A stretch of 64,000 nucleotides of DNA from positions 1-64,000 of the forward strand of contig JAGQDJ010000134.1 of NCBI GenBank assembly GCA_022885665.1, written 5' to 3'. Position 1 is the stretch's first letter, and the number at the start of each line of letters is the position of its first letter. Position numbers and translations under genes: made by a program. This document shows, one piece after another, positions 27,701 through 38,811 of this stretch. Below the pieces are notes generated by a model. The model was given only the letters and a program-made list of their open reading frames with translations, searched no databases and was not told where the DNA came from. This DNA comes from Triops longicaudatus. Taxonomy: Eukaryota; Arthropoda; Branchiopoda; Notostraca; Triopsidae.

Positions 27701-29086
27701 TTAAAATTAAAATATAAAATAAAAATGCTAATATTCATGCTGAAGATAATTGTGGCTATTTTCGACTATTTCATCGTTAGGATAAGGTATAAGCAAAGTT
27801 CGGTTTGTTTTGTTTGTTTACAATGTCACTATTTGGTGAAAACGTTACTATGAATGCGTGTGTGTACTGTCAAACTCCAGTTTGACTTTAACTACACTCC
27901 TCGTTTAGGGATTTTCCTTTTGCTTTGATTTTAAGATGGAATAAGGCTGATAATATGAAACAAACTCATTTTTCACTAGTTTTGCCGCGTTCGCGTTCCA
28001 GGACTTTAAAATAATCAGGGGTCGAAATTGGTGAAAGTTGACTTAATTTGTTGACTAATCCGGCGTAAGCCGGTCGTTGTCAAGTCAAGTCGATTATTGT
28101 CAAACCGGGTCGAGTAGAAGTCGTTAATTGCCCAGTCGACAACGACTCAAGCCGAACAGATTTTCATCCCTAAATAGCACTAGATAGTAAAGCCCTAGCC
28201 CTATAGCACACGCTGTTTGTCACCCTGAAATCTTTTCATAAACTGTACGTCAACTTTTCATACGTAAGCGTGTGCCGATAAGAGGAGGTCTAATGTATTC
28301 CTTATTTTATTTCTGAATCGGATTTCTGATTGTGTTTTTCCAGGTGCGAGTTCAGTGTGCGCAGAGTTTACGGCTAATTTGGGCCCAAGCCCCGCCTTCT
28401 CTCAGTGTACCGTTAGTACAAGGTTTAGCGCCACGCCTCTTGGCCCAATTGTGTAGTCCACAAGCTCGATCGCTTCTGGCGTCCTCAACGGCTGAACAGC
28501 AATTCACCTCCGAAGCGGTGAACTGCGCATTAGCGCTGTTCCCGCTCGCACAAGATTCACAACGTAATTTTTTCGCATTTTTACATGCTTTTCTTAAATT
28601 CGTTCATTCTATTTTTAAATCACTGATGAGCGTAACCTTTCCCGTTATTTTTATTTTACTTTTCCTCATAATTTGAATGAAGCTTTTGGATATAGTTTTT
28701 AGAAGGACGTTTGAGTTACTATGAGTTTTTCTTTGTTCCTGATTACAGGGGTACAACTGGTGTCGATATTGGTACCGATGTTGGTTGGATTTCTACAGGA
28801 AAACTTGGTTTCGGTAACAGCAGGACAGCGGGCGTTGCATTCACAAGCGTTGGCAGCTTTGACGAAGATTGGCTCGCAGTACGCGAACGAGTTCCGGACG
28901 ATTCTGGGTCACCAGCTGGCTTTGAAAAATCGTTTAGAAGCGGCTGTGAAAGCGCAGACGATGGAAACGACGAGCCACACGGAGGAGTTCCAGAAGAATA
29001 AAGGGCATGCGCCCGCACCCGCACCTGTTAGCCAGGCACCTTCCATTCGCCTGAAAACGGATTTCTCACATTTCGGAAATAAATGA
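9749..29086 (+). CDS. HEATR5B: HEAT repeat-containing protein 5B, complete, 18 coding exons
   Basis: Exons: 9749-9877, 9942-10153, 10767-10914, 12224-13033, 14664-15456, 16546-16709, 16999-17073, 17161-17436, 18738-19230, 21792-21961, 22605-23405, 24418-24696, 25143-25587, 26053-26215, 26366-26697, 27126-27547, 28344-28563, 28749-29086 (6270 nt, 2089 aa; the human protein is about 2070 aa). The family is an all-alpha HEAT-repeat solenoid (yeast Laa1) that binds AP-1/aftiphilin and supports clathrin traffic at endosomes and the trans-Golgi. Recognisable family blocks are the N-terminal ELSHSLLLNEEALAQI, WCLRCI, RTQAGWL, FPRSSKELE, CLQQLHLFAPRHVNL, PEPEFPGHVILEQYQA and the C-terminal IRLKTDF. 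Tandem Mets at 9749 and 9752 make the start ambiguous by one residue. Introns are GT-AG except intron 9, which uses a GC donor. Intron 9 carries an antisense LINE fragment. A paralogous HEATR5A identity is less likely but not excluded. Confidence 0.95.
10915..12223 (+). other. HEATR5B intron 3 with degenerate TTAGGT tract
   Basis: This AT-rich intron's second half (about 11461-12075) is dense in imperfect TTAGGT/TAGGTT words, such as GGTTAGGTTAGGTT near 11880. A C-run segment near 11690-11790 resembles transposon ends seen elsewhere in the window. No coding potential is seen. Confidence 0.6.
13034..14663 (+). other. HEATR5B intron 4
   Basis: No gene is recognised in this 1.6-kb intron. A segment near 13860-14160 has a more balanced base composition than its surroundings and could be an old dispersed repeat, but no family is recognisable. 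Confidence 0.5.
19231..21791 (+). other. HEATR5B intron 9 with GC donor
   Basis: The intron begins GCAAAT after an exon ending CAAG, and ends CTCAG before the next exon. The frame closes only at this GC donor: CAA G joins GA ACC to read Q-G-T, matching the family sequence ELQG. The intron also holds TTAGGT-like tracts near 19610-19760 and 21480-21560 and an antisense LINE ORF1 remnant at 20105-21287. Confidence 0.85.
20105..21287 (-). pseudogene. LINE ORF1 (Gag-like) remnant, antisense in HEATR5B intron
   Basis: On the minus strand a start at 21287 opens a 179-residue frame rich in Glu, Lys and Leu heptads (a coiled coil near residues 55-115), ending at a stop at 20748. After a frame-broken gap a second open stretch (20610-20191) carries an RRM-like segment and a CCHC zinc knuckle, CYNCLAYGHVAASC. 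A second, frame-shifted knuckle (CANCKGGHC) lies nearer 20130. The order coiled coil, RRM-like, CCHC knuckles is that of ORF1 proteins of I/Jockey-type non-LTR retrotransposons. The reverse-transcriptase ORF2 that would follow is absent, so this is a truncated, inactive copy. The left boundary is approximate. Confidence 0.65.
28016..28172. mobile_element. Short hAT-like element in HEATR5B intron 16
   Basis: The left end reads CAGGGGTCGAAATT, and the right end, reverse-complemented, reads TAGGGATGAAAATC. This AGGGxT..AAAT pattern is common at hAT termini. The interior contains GTCGA/GTCAA imperfect inverted segments. Flanks AAATAATC and AAATAGCA match at 5 of 8 positions, so a duplication is only suggestive. 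Confidence 0.4.
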
Positions 29087-29417
29087 ACAGGGATTTTAAG
29101 ATTTTTTTTATTGTACTAGGACGTGGGAAATGGAAGTGCCAAAAAAAGCATGGTTGTTTTTTTCCCCTATTGCTTATTGGCTCAATTTATCATAGGCTGC
29201 TCTACTTATTTTGGACCTCCCTTTGTTACTACTTACATTCTACGCAGTCATAGAAAAGAAAGCAAGGGACAAAACATAACTAAAATCGTGTAATGGAGAC
29301 AGTGGAAGAAATAGGAAGAGATAAGAATATGTACAGTACACTGCACAGTTTTAGGAAAGTAGATTTTCAGCCACCGAGATTGTACGCATGCTTACAATGT
29401 AATTTCATTATGTTGTG

Positions 29418-29423
29418 AATAAA
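29418..29423 (+). terminator. Poly(A) signal, HEATR5B
   Basis: AATAAA lies 332 bases past the HEATR5B stop codon. An earlier AATAAA at 29078-29083 overlaps the end of the coding sequence and is less likely to be used alone. Confidence 0.5.
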
Positions 29424-29582
29424 GTTAACATTGGACCAATTTTGAAAGCATTGCGGTGTTATTGAAGATTACTGTTGAGTGTTTTCTCTTTGATCATGTT
29501 AAATTAGTATGCAAACCAATTTAAACTAGTATAAAAATCGTACGTTAGAGATTTTTGCAGGAAAAGTGAAGGAATTAAATTC

Positions 29583-29765
29583 ATGCCACTTAATTTAGTG
29601 AGACCAGAACGCAATAGTGAGTTGAGTTCACGTAAGACTTGTTGCTTTTGTGTAAAAAGTAGTTACCCAGGACATAAATGTATGCCAATGGCCAAACCAA
29701 GCACAATGTACCCACTGCGAGCCAAGTGGCAGATATCTGTAGGACAATTTGTACAGAAAGGATAA
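29583..29765 (+). pseudogene. Possible retroelement Gag zinc-knuckle remnant
   Basis: A 60-codon frame contains CCFCVKSSYPGHKC, which resembles the first zinc knuckle of Gypsy-type Gag proteins (C-x2-C ... PGHKCPA). The expected second knuckle is not in the same frame; a neighbouring frame has a partial ADICR-like end. There is no reverse transcriptase, protease or LTR. The assignment rests on one short motif and could be chance. Confidence 0.25.
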
Positions 29766-31126
29766 TCTGTAAGTGTAAGAAATCGGAAGGAGGCTTGTGC
29801 CTAATGGTGTTTTCCTTTGACTGCTCCGGAGTGCATTTTTCTTACTTCGGTTAGCCTCAACCCAGCAGATTGCTGTGGTCAAGCTACTCCAAGTACGTGC
29901 TTGTACTTCACTCCAAGTACTTCACCTCAAATAGGTAATACACCGCCTTCAAACAAAATTGCTGTGATTGCAAGCAGAGCAAAATTGGTGGATAAGACAA
30001 ACATTATTTAAGCATTTCGGAAAAAAATATTTTTTTTTATGAAGTAAGGGCACGGAACAAAAAGTACAAAAGAATTCGCAAAAGTGGAGTGAAGAAAAGA
30101 CTACATAGAAGACAACGATTTTAATAATTGTATAGCCCTTTACGCGTACGGCAAATTCGCCATTTGACAGAAATTTCGATCCAGACGTATTCTTCTTTGA
30201 GAATAATTAAGCTTTTCCTACACTAATGTGGAAAAAATAGTCTTGAACGTGTTTCTCAGACATTGGTGGTGCACAGGTCAGAGAACCTTTCCAATTAGAG
30301 TTTTTGTCTACTTCCATACTAGTAGACGAAGAGTAAAAAAGAAATCCACTACACTTGATAGTAATATAAAATAACACTGCACGTGACCACCCTCAGAAAT
30401 AAATAAATGGTAGCCTAGCTTAGAAAGTTACGTCCCTGGCGCTATATGGAATACGCCCCATTTGATTAGATAATTCAGAAGTCCCAATGTGCCCCATTCT
30501 CCCCTAGTACATTGATTTCTTCGTCGGCCCAAACGTGGGCTCATACGTTCCGTAAAGCTTTAAAATTTTCTGGCAATTCACAGTAGTTTTATCAGACAAT
30601 CGGAGGAGCCAATCTTCCCTCACAAACGAGAGTAACAAAACACATAATGACGTCGATGATTGAACGAGTTGAATGAATCTGCAACCCAGAAGCCTTGAAA
30701 ATAATTTTCCAACATTTAGGCTTCACCCCTAAAGCTTTTTTGGCTAGTAAGTTTAAAAAAAAAAAACAGAAAAAAAACAGCAACTTATTCGCGTTATTTT
30801 TCTCTTTTCTCATTTCAGAGTGTAAAACGAAGATAAAAAATCTTACAAAAAACCTCTGATCTCAACAAGGGATAAGGCCAATTGGGCTTTTGTAGTAAAT
30901 TCGGGATTCTTACTGTTATTTTGATTGGGGTCCTCTTGCAGTTAATAAAAAGTATAACACCTGAAGATGCGTGAGGTACCATGTATACAGAACGGCAAAA
31001 GACCTCCTCTCCTAGTTTTCAAACGACTTCGATTTACGACTCCAATCAACTCGATAGTTTTAACATCGCCCAAAATTTCGATAAACAAGTTCTTTTTGCC
31101 ATTCTCGAAATTACTGTTTTGATACT

Positions 31127-31132
31127 TTTATT
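31127..31132 (-). terminator. Poly(A) signal, ESD
   Basis: TTTATT on the plus strand gives AATAAA on the minus strand, 163 bases beyond the ESD stop codon, which is a suitable distance for the 3' UTR. Confidence 0.4.
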
Positions 31133-31294
31133 TTACTATTCCCAATTCAATTAATCTCACAAATAGTTACAAAATCATTCAAAAAATCATTCGCCAACTT
31201 TTTGGACAATTCTAGCGCTTCAATGCTTAAAATATAGCCACACCCACAAATTCATATCTCATGCGTTTCCAACGCCCACTATCTTCACAACCTT

Positions 31295-34289
31295 CTAAGC
31301 ATTCAAGTGTTTTACATGGAACTCGACATGCTGCTCCAAGAACGATGCCACGAAAAAATAACTATGGTCGTAACCTTCTTGGAACCTTAAATCGAGCTGA
31401 ATATTCTTATTGGATCCCGCTGACGCTTTAAAATTTTCGGGCAAAAGTTGTGCCTCTTTGTAAAACTTGTCTTCGGTTCCTTGGTCGGCCAAAATGGGCA
31501 AAATCGTCCCTTCGTAATTTTTGCTCAATTCAGTCGCGTCGTACTGCTTCCACAACTCTTCGTCTGCACCCAAATAGCCACTGAACGCTTTTTTGCCCCA
31601 GGGACAATTAATCGGATTCAAAATTGGCGCGAAAGCCGATGCTGAACGGAACTGACCAGGATTTTTCAAGGCACAAATCAAAGCTCCGTGTCCTCCCATG
31701 CTACAGAAATGGGAAAAAAAATCGCACATGTATACGAATTCGAAATAAAAAACGTGTAACAATCACATGGAAGTACAACTAGAAAAAAAACTCCACAAAA
31801 TCATTAAAAAGTGAATTTTAAATTTAAACCCGAAAAAAGTTCAGAAAATCGATCTTTTGTAAATCCATTCGAACTCATAATCAAAGTTATGAAACAATGA
31901 AAAGAAAATAGACAAAAATGAAAGGAAAATCTTCACAAACATAAAATAAATTACGTAAATATTAAATAAAAAAAGCTTAAATCAATCTCTCATAGATACG
32001 GTCGAACTTCAAATCTAAGTCCTATCCACTTTTCAACCTGCTTTCGAGCTCAAACAGCCCAAGTGTTTCTCTGAGTGCATGCGTGCACTTTTTTGCTCAC
32101 AAACGAGCTAAAGGGGTCTTTCAGTGACGTATTTTTCACGTTTGGTGATTCCTGACTTGAAGTAAAAATTTTATTCAGCGCTGAAAGACGAAGACGACGC
32201 TGAAAATCATCACCATATTTTGCCTTCTCATTTCTACGGCGGACACACCGCTTCAAAAACAGCAGAAAAAAATCGAAGTTTACGGTTCTTAGGCCCTAAA
32301 AGAAGGCGTTATGTTTCACGATGTTTGCACGGTTTCACGATTGAAATTTTTGTGTTCAAAACGGTAAGCGACCGGGGCACACTTTAGGGGAAGATACGGA
32401 CAAACCACCGACTCTGGAGGATTTGAACCTGCATCTGACAGTTCTAGAGACAAAAGGCACTGTCCACGTCTAACACAGAACCTGTGATACACTTGAAATC
32501 CCTCCTTCTGTAAGAAAAGCATATTTCTGATTCCCGAACCGGCTAAGCCATGAAAAAAGGCGTGGCGTGTGGGTGCGATTTCCCGACGGAAACTACTGTA
32601 ATTTCCTGGGTGTTTTAGTGCACCCCCCTTATAGTTCTAAAATTCCTCAACCAGATCAGCATCTTTACGCTCTCTTCAAAATTCCCTTCTTGGAAAGACA
32701 ATCTCTTGAGAATTGACCTAAAAAATTGACCTTGTTCGTTTTTGAAAACAGATATAAGACGATTTGGGAGAAGGGAAATTTCAGTACACCTAATCATGGG
32801 GCAAAATCGATGTGGTGAAATAAAACAATTCTGACGCTATTTAGTAAAATTCGTGAAGTATAAAGAAGTTCCTTTTCAAATTTTGGGTAAAAATCGTGAA
32901 TACTTATCGAGCGACCCACTGATATGCAAAAAAGAGAAAAAATCAAAGGAAAAACACCACATCAAAAATTAAATAAAATACTTCTGAAATCAACTATAAA
33001 AACACAAAGATTCATCGGTTATTAATATAGGCGAAGTTCAGGTCGAAGTTACGAAACAATGAAATCACACGAGCAAAAGTTATACATCTCCAGAAAAATA
33101 GAAGTCGAAAAAATGCTTTCAAATTTAATTTATAAAACATAAAAAAGGTAAGTCAAGAAAGTTTGAAATTAAGAATAAACAAATAAAAGTAAACAACTGA
33201 AATTTCACGACTTTTGAAAGCCTGAATAATTTCGAACAGCTTGAAGGGAAATCAATAAACTCGATATACGGGAAGAAAACTGGAAATTCGGAGCAACATT
33301 TAACTACATCGAAAATGTGCCAAAAAACAAGGACATTTTACCACGTAATTGAAATAATAAGATAATAAGAAAAATCTGACTACGAAACTAAAACTGTTAA
33401 GCAGAAACTGAAGAAGCAAAGAAGCTCAGAGCACAAGAAAAGAATTAAAATACAACAAAATGTAACAAAATTTATCGCAAGCATTCCAAAAATTTTATAG
33501 AAAAACTAGACGAACAAGAGAACTGAACAGAATTCAAAGTAAAATCATGGAATAAGCAGTCAGAATCCAGCAATATTACCTGTGACCCATGATTGCTTGC
33601 TTGGAAGTATCAACAAAACTAAAGTTGGCAGCTAATAATTGAGGCAATTCGCGCGTTACGTAGCTGTACATGTTGTAATTTGTTTTCCATTTATCTTCAA
33701 CGGCATCGACGTAAAAGCCAGCTCCTTCGCCGAAATCCCAACTATCTTTATCTCCCTTGATGTTGCATCCTCCTGCGATGAATTAAGAAAGCAATAAATA
33801 CACGAAAATCGCTGAAATTATGGTTCTTAGACTGAACACTTCAAAAATCCTTTAATTTTAGCTTCTTCATTTCCTGAAGAAGGAGAATGTATTACGAGGG
33901 CTGGTGTCCGGTCCCACAACAACTAATCCATGTTTGGCAGCCAAATTTTGAATTCCCGATTTTTGGATAAAATTCTCTTCAGTGCAAGTTAACCCTGAAA
34001 GCCAATAAACCGTAGGAAACTTCTGGCTACCGTGTTCTGCTCCTGGAGGCAAGTATAGCGAAAACCTTGCTGTCACTTTTAAGGTCTCACTGGAAGTAAA
34101 AGAATATCAACCACATTAAAAATAAATAAATGAATAAATCAGGGCATATTTATTTTGGGATTTTCTTAGCTTTTTTCAGTGATTTCCGCTTGTCATCTCA
34201 ATATAAGTTTACCTTTGATGGGAAAAGATCTTTTGGAAGCCCTCAAAGCTTTTCCAGCTCGCAACTTCTGTTAATTTTTGTGTTTCCAT
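31295..34289 (-). CDS. ESD: S-formylglutathione hydrolase (esterase D), complete, 4 exons
   Basis: Exons in transcript order: 34289-34213, 34089-33896, 33772-33580, 31700-31295 (870 nt, 289 aa; the human protein is 282 aa). It hydrolyses S-formylglutathione to glutathione and formate, the last step of glutathione-dependent formaldehyde detoxification, in the cytosol. The alpha/beta-hydrolase features are visible: SGLTCTEENF near residue 60, the nucleophile elbow GHSMGGHG with Ser155, the Asp of DQGTED near residues 227-232, and His267 in EGYDHSYFF. CPWGKKAFSGYLG is a strong family signature. The codon for the catalytic Ser155 is split by the 1.88-kb last intron. The gene is head-to-head with NDUFS3, with 340 bases between start codons, suggesting a shared promoter region. 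Identity is very secure. Confidence 0.96.
31701..33579 (-). other. ESD intron 3
   Basis: A 1.88-kb AT-rich intron interrupts the catalytic serine codon. No coding segment, element ends or RNA gene were recognised in it. Confidence 0.6.
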
Positions 34290-34629
34290 TATTCAAGTCA
34301 CAGTTTTACTTTAAACTCCGAATCTTCCAGGCTTGAGTATGATAATGTTTACAAATGGGCCAAGCTACTGCCTGCCTCAAGTGACTCACTCCTTTTGTCA
34401 AATTCTGTCCGCAACCAGTAACCAGGAATCTAACTGGACAGAAATTGGCAACGGAAAGGCAAAGGACCCCGTCAGTTCAACAACTATATGTCAGAAACGC
34501 TACCTGCAAAACACGCTTGCTATTGGTACAAGTTCCTATTGGTAGAAGCACTAACAAACGAGTTGCGAGTTCGCTATTCGCTATTTTTCTCTACGGAACC
34601 CGAACGCGTCTTGCGGTTGTAGGAAAATC
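34290..34629. promoter_or_regulatory. Putative bidirectional promoter ESD/NDUFS3
   Basis: The start codons of ESD (minus) and NDUFS3 (plus) are 340 bases apart, with no intervening gene. Both genes are housekeeping metabolic genes. The interval must contain both 5' UTRs and, unless there are upstream non-coding exons, both promoters. No TATA box is obvious. Confidence 0.55.
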
Positions 34630-36999
34630 ATGGCGGCCTGTGGTGTTTTGCTCCGGAAATTTGCAGCTTTGGCTGGCACAGCGGGTAGACAAACCACTCT
34701 TAAATTATCTAAATAAATTTATTTTGATTTCTGCAGGTCGTACTGTCCGTGCGAGTCGCCTTAACCCAGTAAACAGCGCCGCTTTCTTGAACCAGCTTCG
34801 CCTCGAATCTACCGAAACTAAGCGTAAAAATAAAAATACTATTTGACACAGCTACAGAGCGTGATATAATATAATCTTCTGTTAATAGCAAATCGCACGT
34901 AGCTTATACATAGGTTAGTTTAAATTACTTTATTTAATGCAAGTTGGGCTATGTATTTTTAGGTTAATTACGTTATATCAGTTATTTTAAGTTTTGTTTT
35001 GTGCCTTGTATATTGCGTGACCGTCGTGGACATAGCCTATTGAAGGTTATAGTTGCTTATTTTGTACTTCTTTTGCTGTGACAATATGAAGGTGAAGCTA
35101 AAAATTTAAAAGGACCTTGATTACCTTATTTAGTTTAGTAAGGTTAGGTTAATCGTATTATTCTCTGATAGCTAGGCTAAGCTAGGTTATATTTCTTAGT
35201 TTAACTTAGCTTGGACGAGTTTTTTAGGTTAGGTTAATTAATTACCTTTTTGCTTCTTTCCTTCTCTCTTACACTAGATAGCAAGTAGTGTACTGCCAAG
35301 GTTGGCTCCGTAGTTTCGTCAGATACTGCCACTTGCCATTATATCATTCTATTTACTTAACATATCTTCTCGTTTTAGCCACCATACGGAAGGTGAATGA
35401 AGTTGAGCGTGAAAACCTGTCCAACTTCGGCAAATACGTCGCGGAATGCTTACCCAAATACGTAGAGAAAGTCCAAATCACCGCAGGCAACGAGCTGGAA
35501 TTGCTCATCGTTCCCGAAGGCGTTGTACCCGTTTTGCAGTTCTTGAAAGACCACCATCAATGCCAGTTCACCAACTTGGCCGATATGGGCGCCATGGACG
35601 TCCCTTCCCGTCAATATAGATTCGAAGTAAATAATAATTTACATTACGAAAACCAAGAATTTGTTTATATTTTGTTTTTGGTAACTTCGTACGTCAGTTT
35701 TTTGTCTGTTAATTAGAGCCTAAATATTGAGAAATCGAAAGTCTGAAAGTATTGAAGAGAAAATCAGAACAATTACTATGAAGTAATAGAACTAAAAAAA
35801 GGACTTCAGAATATTTTAAAAACAAACAAAGAAATTAATAACAAATTTAAAGTATTTAAAAACAAAACGAAAAAACATTAGAATTAACATAAAAAGTAGA
35901 TGTAAAAACGGATTAAAAGAACTAAATATTAATCAGAAGCACTCAGAAGATCAGAAATTATGAAAAAATTAGTTAACGACTTAAAAATATGTATCAGATT
36001 TGCACTAAAATTCCTCATGTGTTTCTTGTATTTCAGCTCATTTACAACCTGCTGTCATTGCGATACAATTCTCGCATTCGCGTCAGGACTTATACTGACG
36101 AATTGACTCCTATTGACTCCGCCTTCGAGGTCCATAAAGCCGCAGATTGGTACGAACGCGAAGCTTGGGACATGTATGGCGTTTTCTTTGCAAATCACCC
36201 CGATTTGCGACGAATCTTGACTGATTACGGCTTTGAAGGCCATCCTTTCCGTAAAGACTTCCCCCTGACGGGCTACGTCGAAGTAATTGCCGTTTCCGGG
36301 TCAAAATGTCCTTTTTGTTGATTACTTTAATTTTGTTCCGTTTCTCTTTTATTCTTATTCTTTCGTTCTGAAAATTTTATTCACTAATTTATTTGCTTTT
36401 GTTTTTAAGTCGACTTATTTGTCTATGTTGGATGGAAAACAAGCTAATACGTTAAGAGCGTCGTTATCTTTTCAGTACGTTTTAACTTATTCCTTTATTG
36501 GTTAAACATTGCTCATCGAATATTCTTTAGACCGAGTACTACTAAACTTCAATATGTGTTAGAGACATCACTGTTTTGCCAATTTTGGGTGATGTACTCG
36601 GGTAATAATACTTTTGTATCGCGTAAGTCGAAGAACGTGTACTTGATAGTATTATGAGAGACAGGGCTTAACACGTACAAAACGAAGTCAAACGGTAAAA
36701 GTAGACGAAAATGAAGCAATTGCCCATATGTTCATTTTGTTTATTGTTATGTTTGTTATTCGATAATTAAATGACTTCTACCTTTTAATTTTACTGATGC
36801 TTCGAAAAAATATTTATATTTTTTACTTCAGGTTCGTTATGATGACGAAGTCAAGCGAGTGGTATGCGAACCTTTGGAATTGGCGCAAGAATACCGCAAA
36901 TTCGATTTGTCCAGCCCCTGGGAAACGTTCCCTAACTACCGAGAAATCGCGGCACCGTCTGAAGAGATTCCCGTTGCCAAACCGGAGGAAAAGAAATAA
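34630..36999 (+). CDS. NDUFS3: NADH dehydrogenase iron-sulfur protein 3 (complex I 30-kDa subunit), complete, 5 exons
   Basis: Exons: 34630-34684, 34737-34823, 35379-35626, 36037-36282, 36832-36999 (804 nt, 267 aa). It is the nuclear-encoded core subunit of the respiratory complex I peripheral arm, facing the mitochondrial matrix. The first ~45 residues are rich in Arg, Ala, Leu and Ser with almost no acidic residues, as expected for a mitochondrial presequence. The mature domain follows, with VAECLPKYVEKVQ, VPVLQFLKDHHQCQF, YNSRIRVRTYTDELTP and the 30-kDa-subunit signature EREAWDMYGVFFANHPDLRR followed by ILTDYGFEGHPFRKDFPL. The length matches the animal family. All introns are GT-AG. Its 3' end is 379 bases from the end of ARL2BP. 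An AATAAA overlaps the stop region (36995-37000), so the true cleavage site is probably further on. Identity is very secure. Confidence 0.97.
34824..35378 (+). other. NDUFS3 intron 2 with TTAGGT-like tract
   Basis: The intron contains scattered TTAGGTTA, TAGGCTAAG and AGGTTAGG words between about 34910 and 35250, of the same degenerate type as in the HEATR5B introns. No gene is seen. Confidence 0.55.
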
Positions 37000-37378
37000 A
37001 AAAGGTTAAAAACAAAGAAAGCGTTGAAGGGAAATTCAGCAGTGTAGATTGTACAGTATACTGAGGTGTTCTTTTGGCGAATACACAACTGCGTACACCC
37101 CTAAGTGTCTTTTCCTTGTCCTTTTTATTTTACTTTTTAAATTTTATTTTTACTTTAAAAACTATTTTGCATTTCAAGTTATTTTTTTATTATTTTTTTT
37201 ACACATGTTGGTTCACTTTTCTTGCATTTATTTTGTTTCTCAGTTGTTTTGTACGAATCATTTCTTGGCCGCTTGGCGTGGAAGAGAATTGAGAGTAAGA
37301 TCAGCTACGTGACCTTCTTTGACCTTCAGAAAGGTAAAAGAAGTGGGTATTAATGACTGCATGAAGAATTATATTATT
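37000..37378. other. Convergent 3' intergenic NDUFS3/ARL2BP
   Basis: An AT-rich tail-to-tail spacer with T-rich runs. It must hold both 3' UTRs. TTTATT at 37227-37232 would supply AATAAA for ARL2BP on the minus strand. No gene is seen. Confidence 0.5.
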
Positions 37379-38811
37379 TTAATGAAATACTGCTCTGTAG
37401 TCCAACATCATCTCTTTGAAGGCTAGGAAATCGGTGAAACGTAACAGAAGATCGAAGATTTCGCCGTCTAAGGAAGGCTTGTGAGATCTGTGAAAGAAAG
37501 TGATTATTACTATTTTATGCACCATTTCATTCATTTTATACATGTATTCTCCATTTTTCTAAGTTCCAACATATCAATAACTATCTAACTTCGGATGCTA
37601 AGAACTACAGAAATATATATAAATTTGCTCGTGGTACAGGAATTACTGCTAACTGAAAAATTGTGAAACAACAATGAACCTGTAATTTTTTTATCTCACA
37701 GCTTACACTATAACTTTATAATAAATCAAACAAATAAATTAAAACGAATTCTACGGCATTACTCACCAAATTACTCCATAGAAATTTAAATTTTACACCA
37801 AATTTCGTTTTATAGTGGTTTTCACATGAATTTTACATTCCCACCCAAAGAGAATCCATTCGCATAATCGAATTTGACTTCAATTTGGCCCCATAAATTG
37901 TCATAAACTTTTCTGAATTTAAATGATCAAATAACAATTAACTGTCACTTCCATTTGTGAGCTTCACTGAAGTTTGTGAATTGAAAATACTATGCGAATG
38001 TCAAAAACTACGAAACGCAAGTACAAAATAAATTCTTCCCGATCGTCCACTTTCTCAGTTCTGGTCTCGTAAACCACAAAACAGCTGTGCATTTTGTATA
38101 AACTGAGCTGTAACTTTCTTACAATTAACATTCATCATGTTTGCCCCAGACGAACGACCTGAGGTTCAGTTCTAACAAACCCTAGAGAACTTAGCAAAGG
38201 GAAATGCTAATTAGAATACACCAAAATGAATCATTCATTACAAACTTAAAGAAAATGCAATTATATCATTTAGTGGACTGAGGAGCATGCAAGCTGAGCC
38301 TGAACCTGAAAATATAATTAATTGCTTTGAAGTTCTTCAGTCTCATTGATTAATAGCTTAAAAAATATTACTAATTACCGAAGTTGTTCCAGTAATGTTT
38401 CCATACTAAACCCAGGAATCTTTCCTCGCAATTGCGCAGTTAAGAAATTTTCCAATTCTGAGCACTGAAAAATAACAAAACGCAATTGAAGAAAAAAACT
38501 CCCGAAAAATTTTAAATATTTGAATTAAACTAAAAACTTACATAACTTTGAAAGATTTCCATGTAAATAAGCTTGTTCTCTTCCTGGTTATCAAATTCCA
38601 CCCAATACTTCTCCAAAAACTCGTCGTGCAAGCTTTTATACTCCGCTCCTTGAAACGATGAAATTCATTAGTTCAAATAATGCGCCAAACGTCGTGAACA
38701 AAACCCACCAACCGACGTACCTACAACAATGTCTTCAATCTTTCCAATAACTTTATCAAACTCTTCAAACTCGTCATTGTTTCCCGTCCAAATTTCCTCT
38801 TGTTCGTCCAT
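37379..38811 (-). CDS. ARL2BP: ADP-ribosylation factor-like 2 binding protein (BART), complete, 4 exons
   Basis: Exons in transcript order: 38811-38721, 38648-38542, 38464-38379, 37487-37379 (393 nt, 130 aa). The BART domain is an all-helical effector of the small GTPases ARL2/ARL3 and acts in cytosol, mitochondria and cilium base. Visible family blocks are FDKVIGKIEDI, the central EFLEKYWVEF followed by EENKLIY (the helix that contacts ARL2), then GEIFDLLLRFTDFLAFKEMMLDY. The protein starts with an acidic MDEQEEIW and stops directly after the BART helix bundle, about 30 residues short of the human 163-residue protein, whose tail is not part of the fold. The gene is head-to-head with RSPRY1 (407 bases between start codons). 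It is assigned by motif matching; a BART-domain paralogue (CFAP36 type) is less likely because of the short length. Confidence 0.88.

Larger units (their letters stand above)
29087..31294. other. Convergent intergenic region HEATR5B/ESD
   Basis: This tail-to-tail interval includes the HEATR5B 3' UTR (poly(A) signals at 29078-29083 and 29418-29423) and the ESD 3' UTR (signal on the minus strand at 31127-31132). Between them, 29583-29765 encodes a short frame with a zinc-knuckle-like pattern (described separately). No other gene is seen. Confidence 0.6.

Noticed and set aside
38255..38304. Alternative last exon for ARL2BP after a TTTTCAG acceptor
   Set aside because: It would end the protein with RFRLSLHAPQSTK, unrelated to the family. 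The acceptor at 37488 restores the conserved GEIFD...FKEMM helices.
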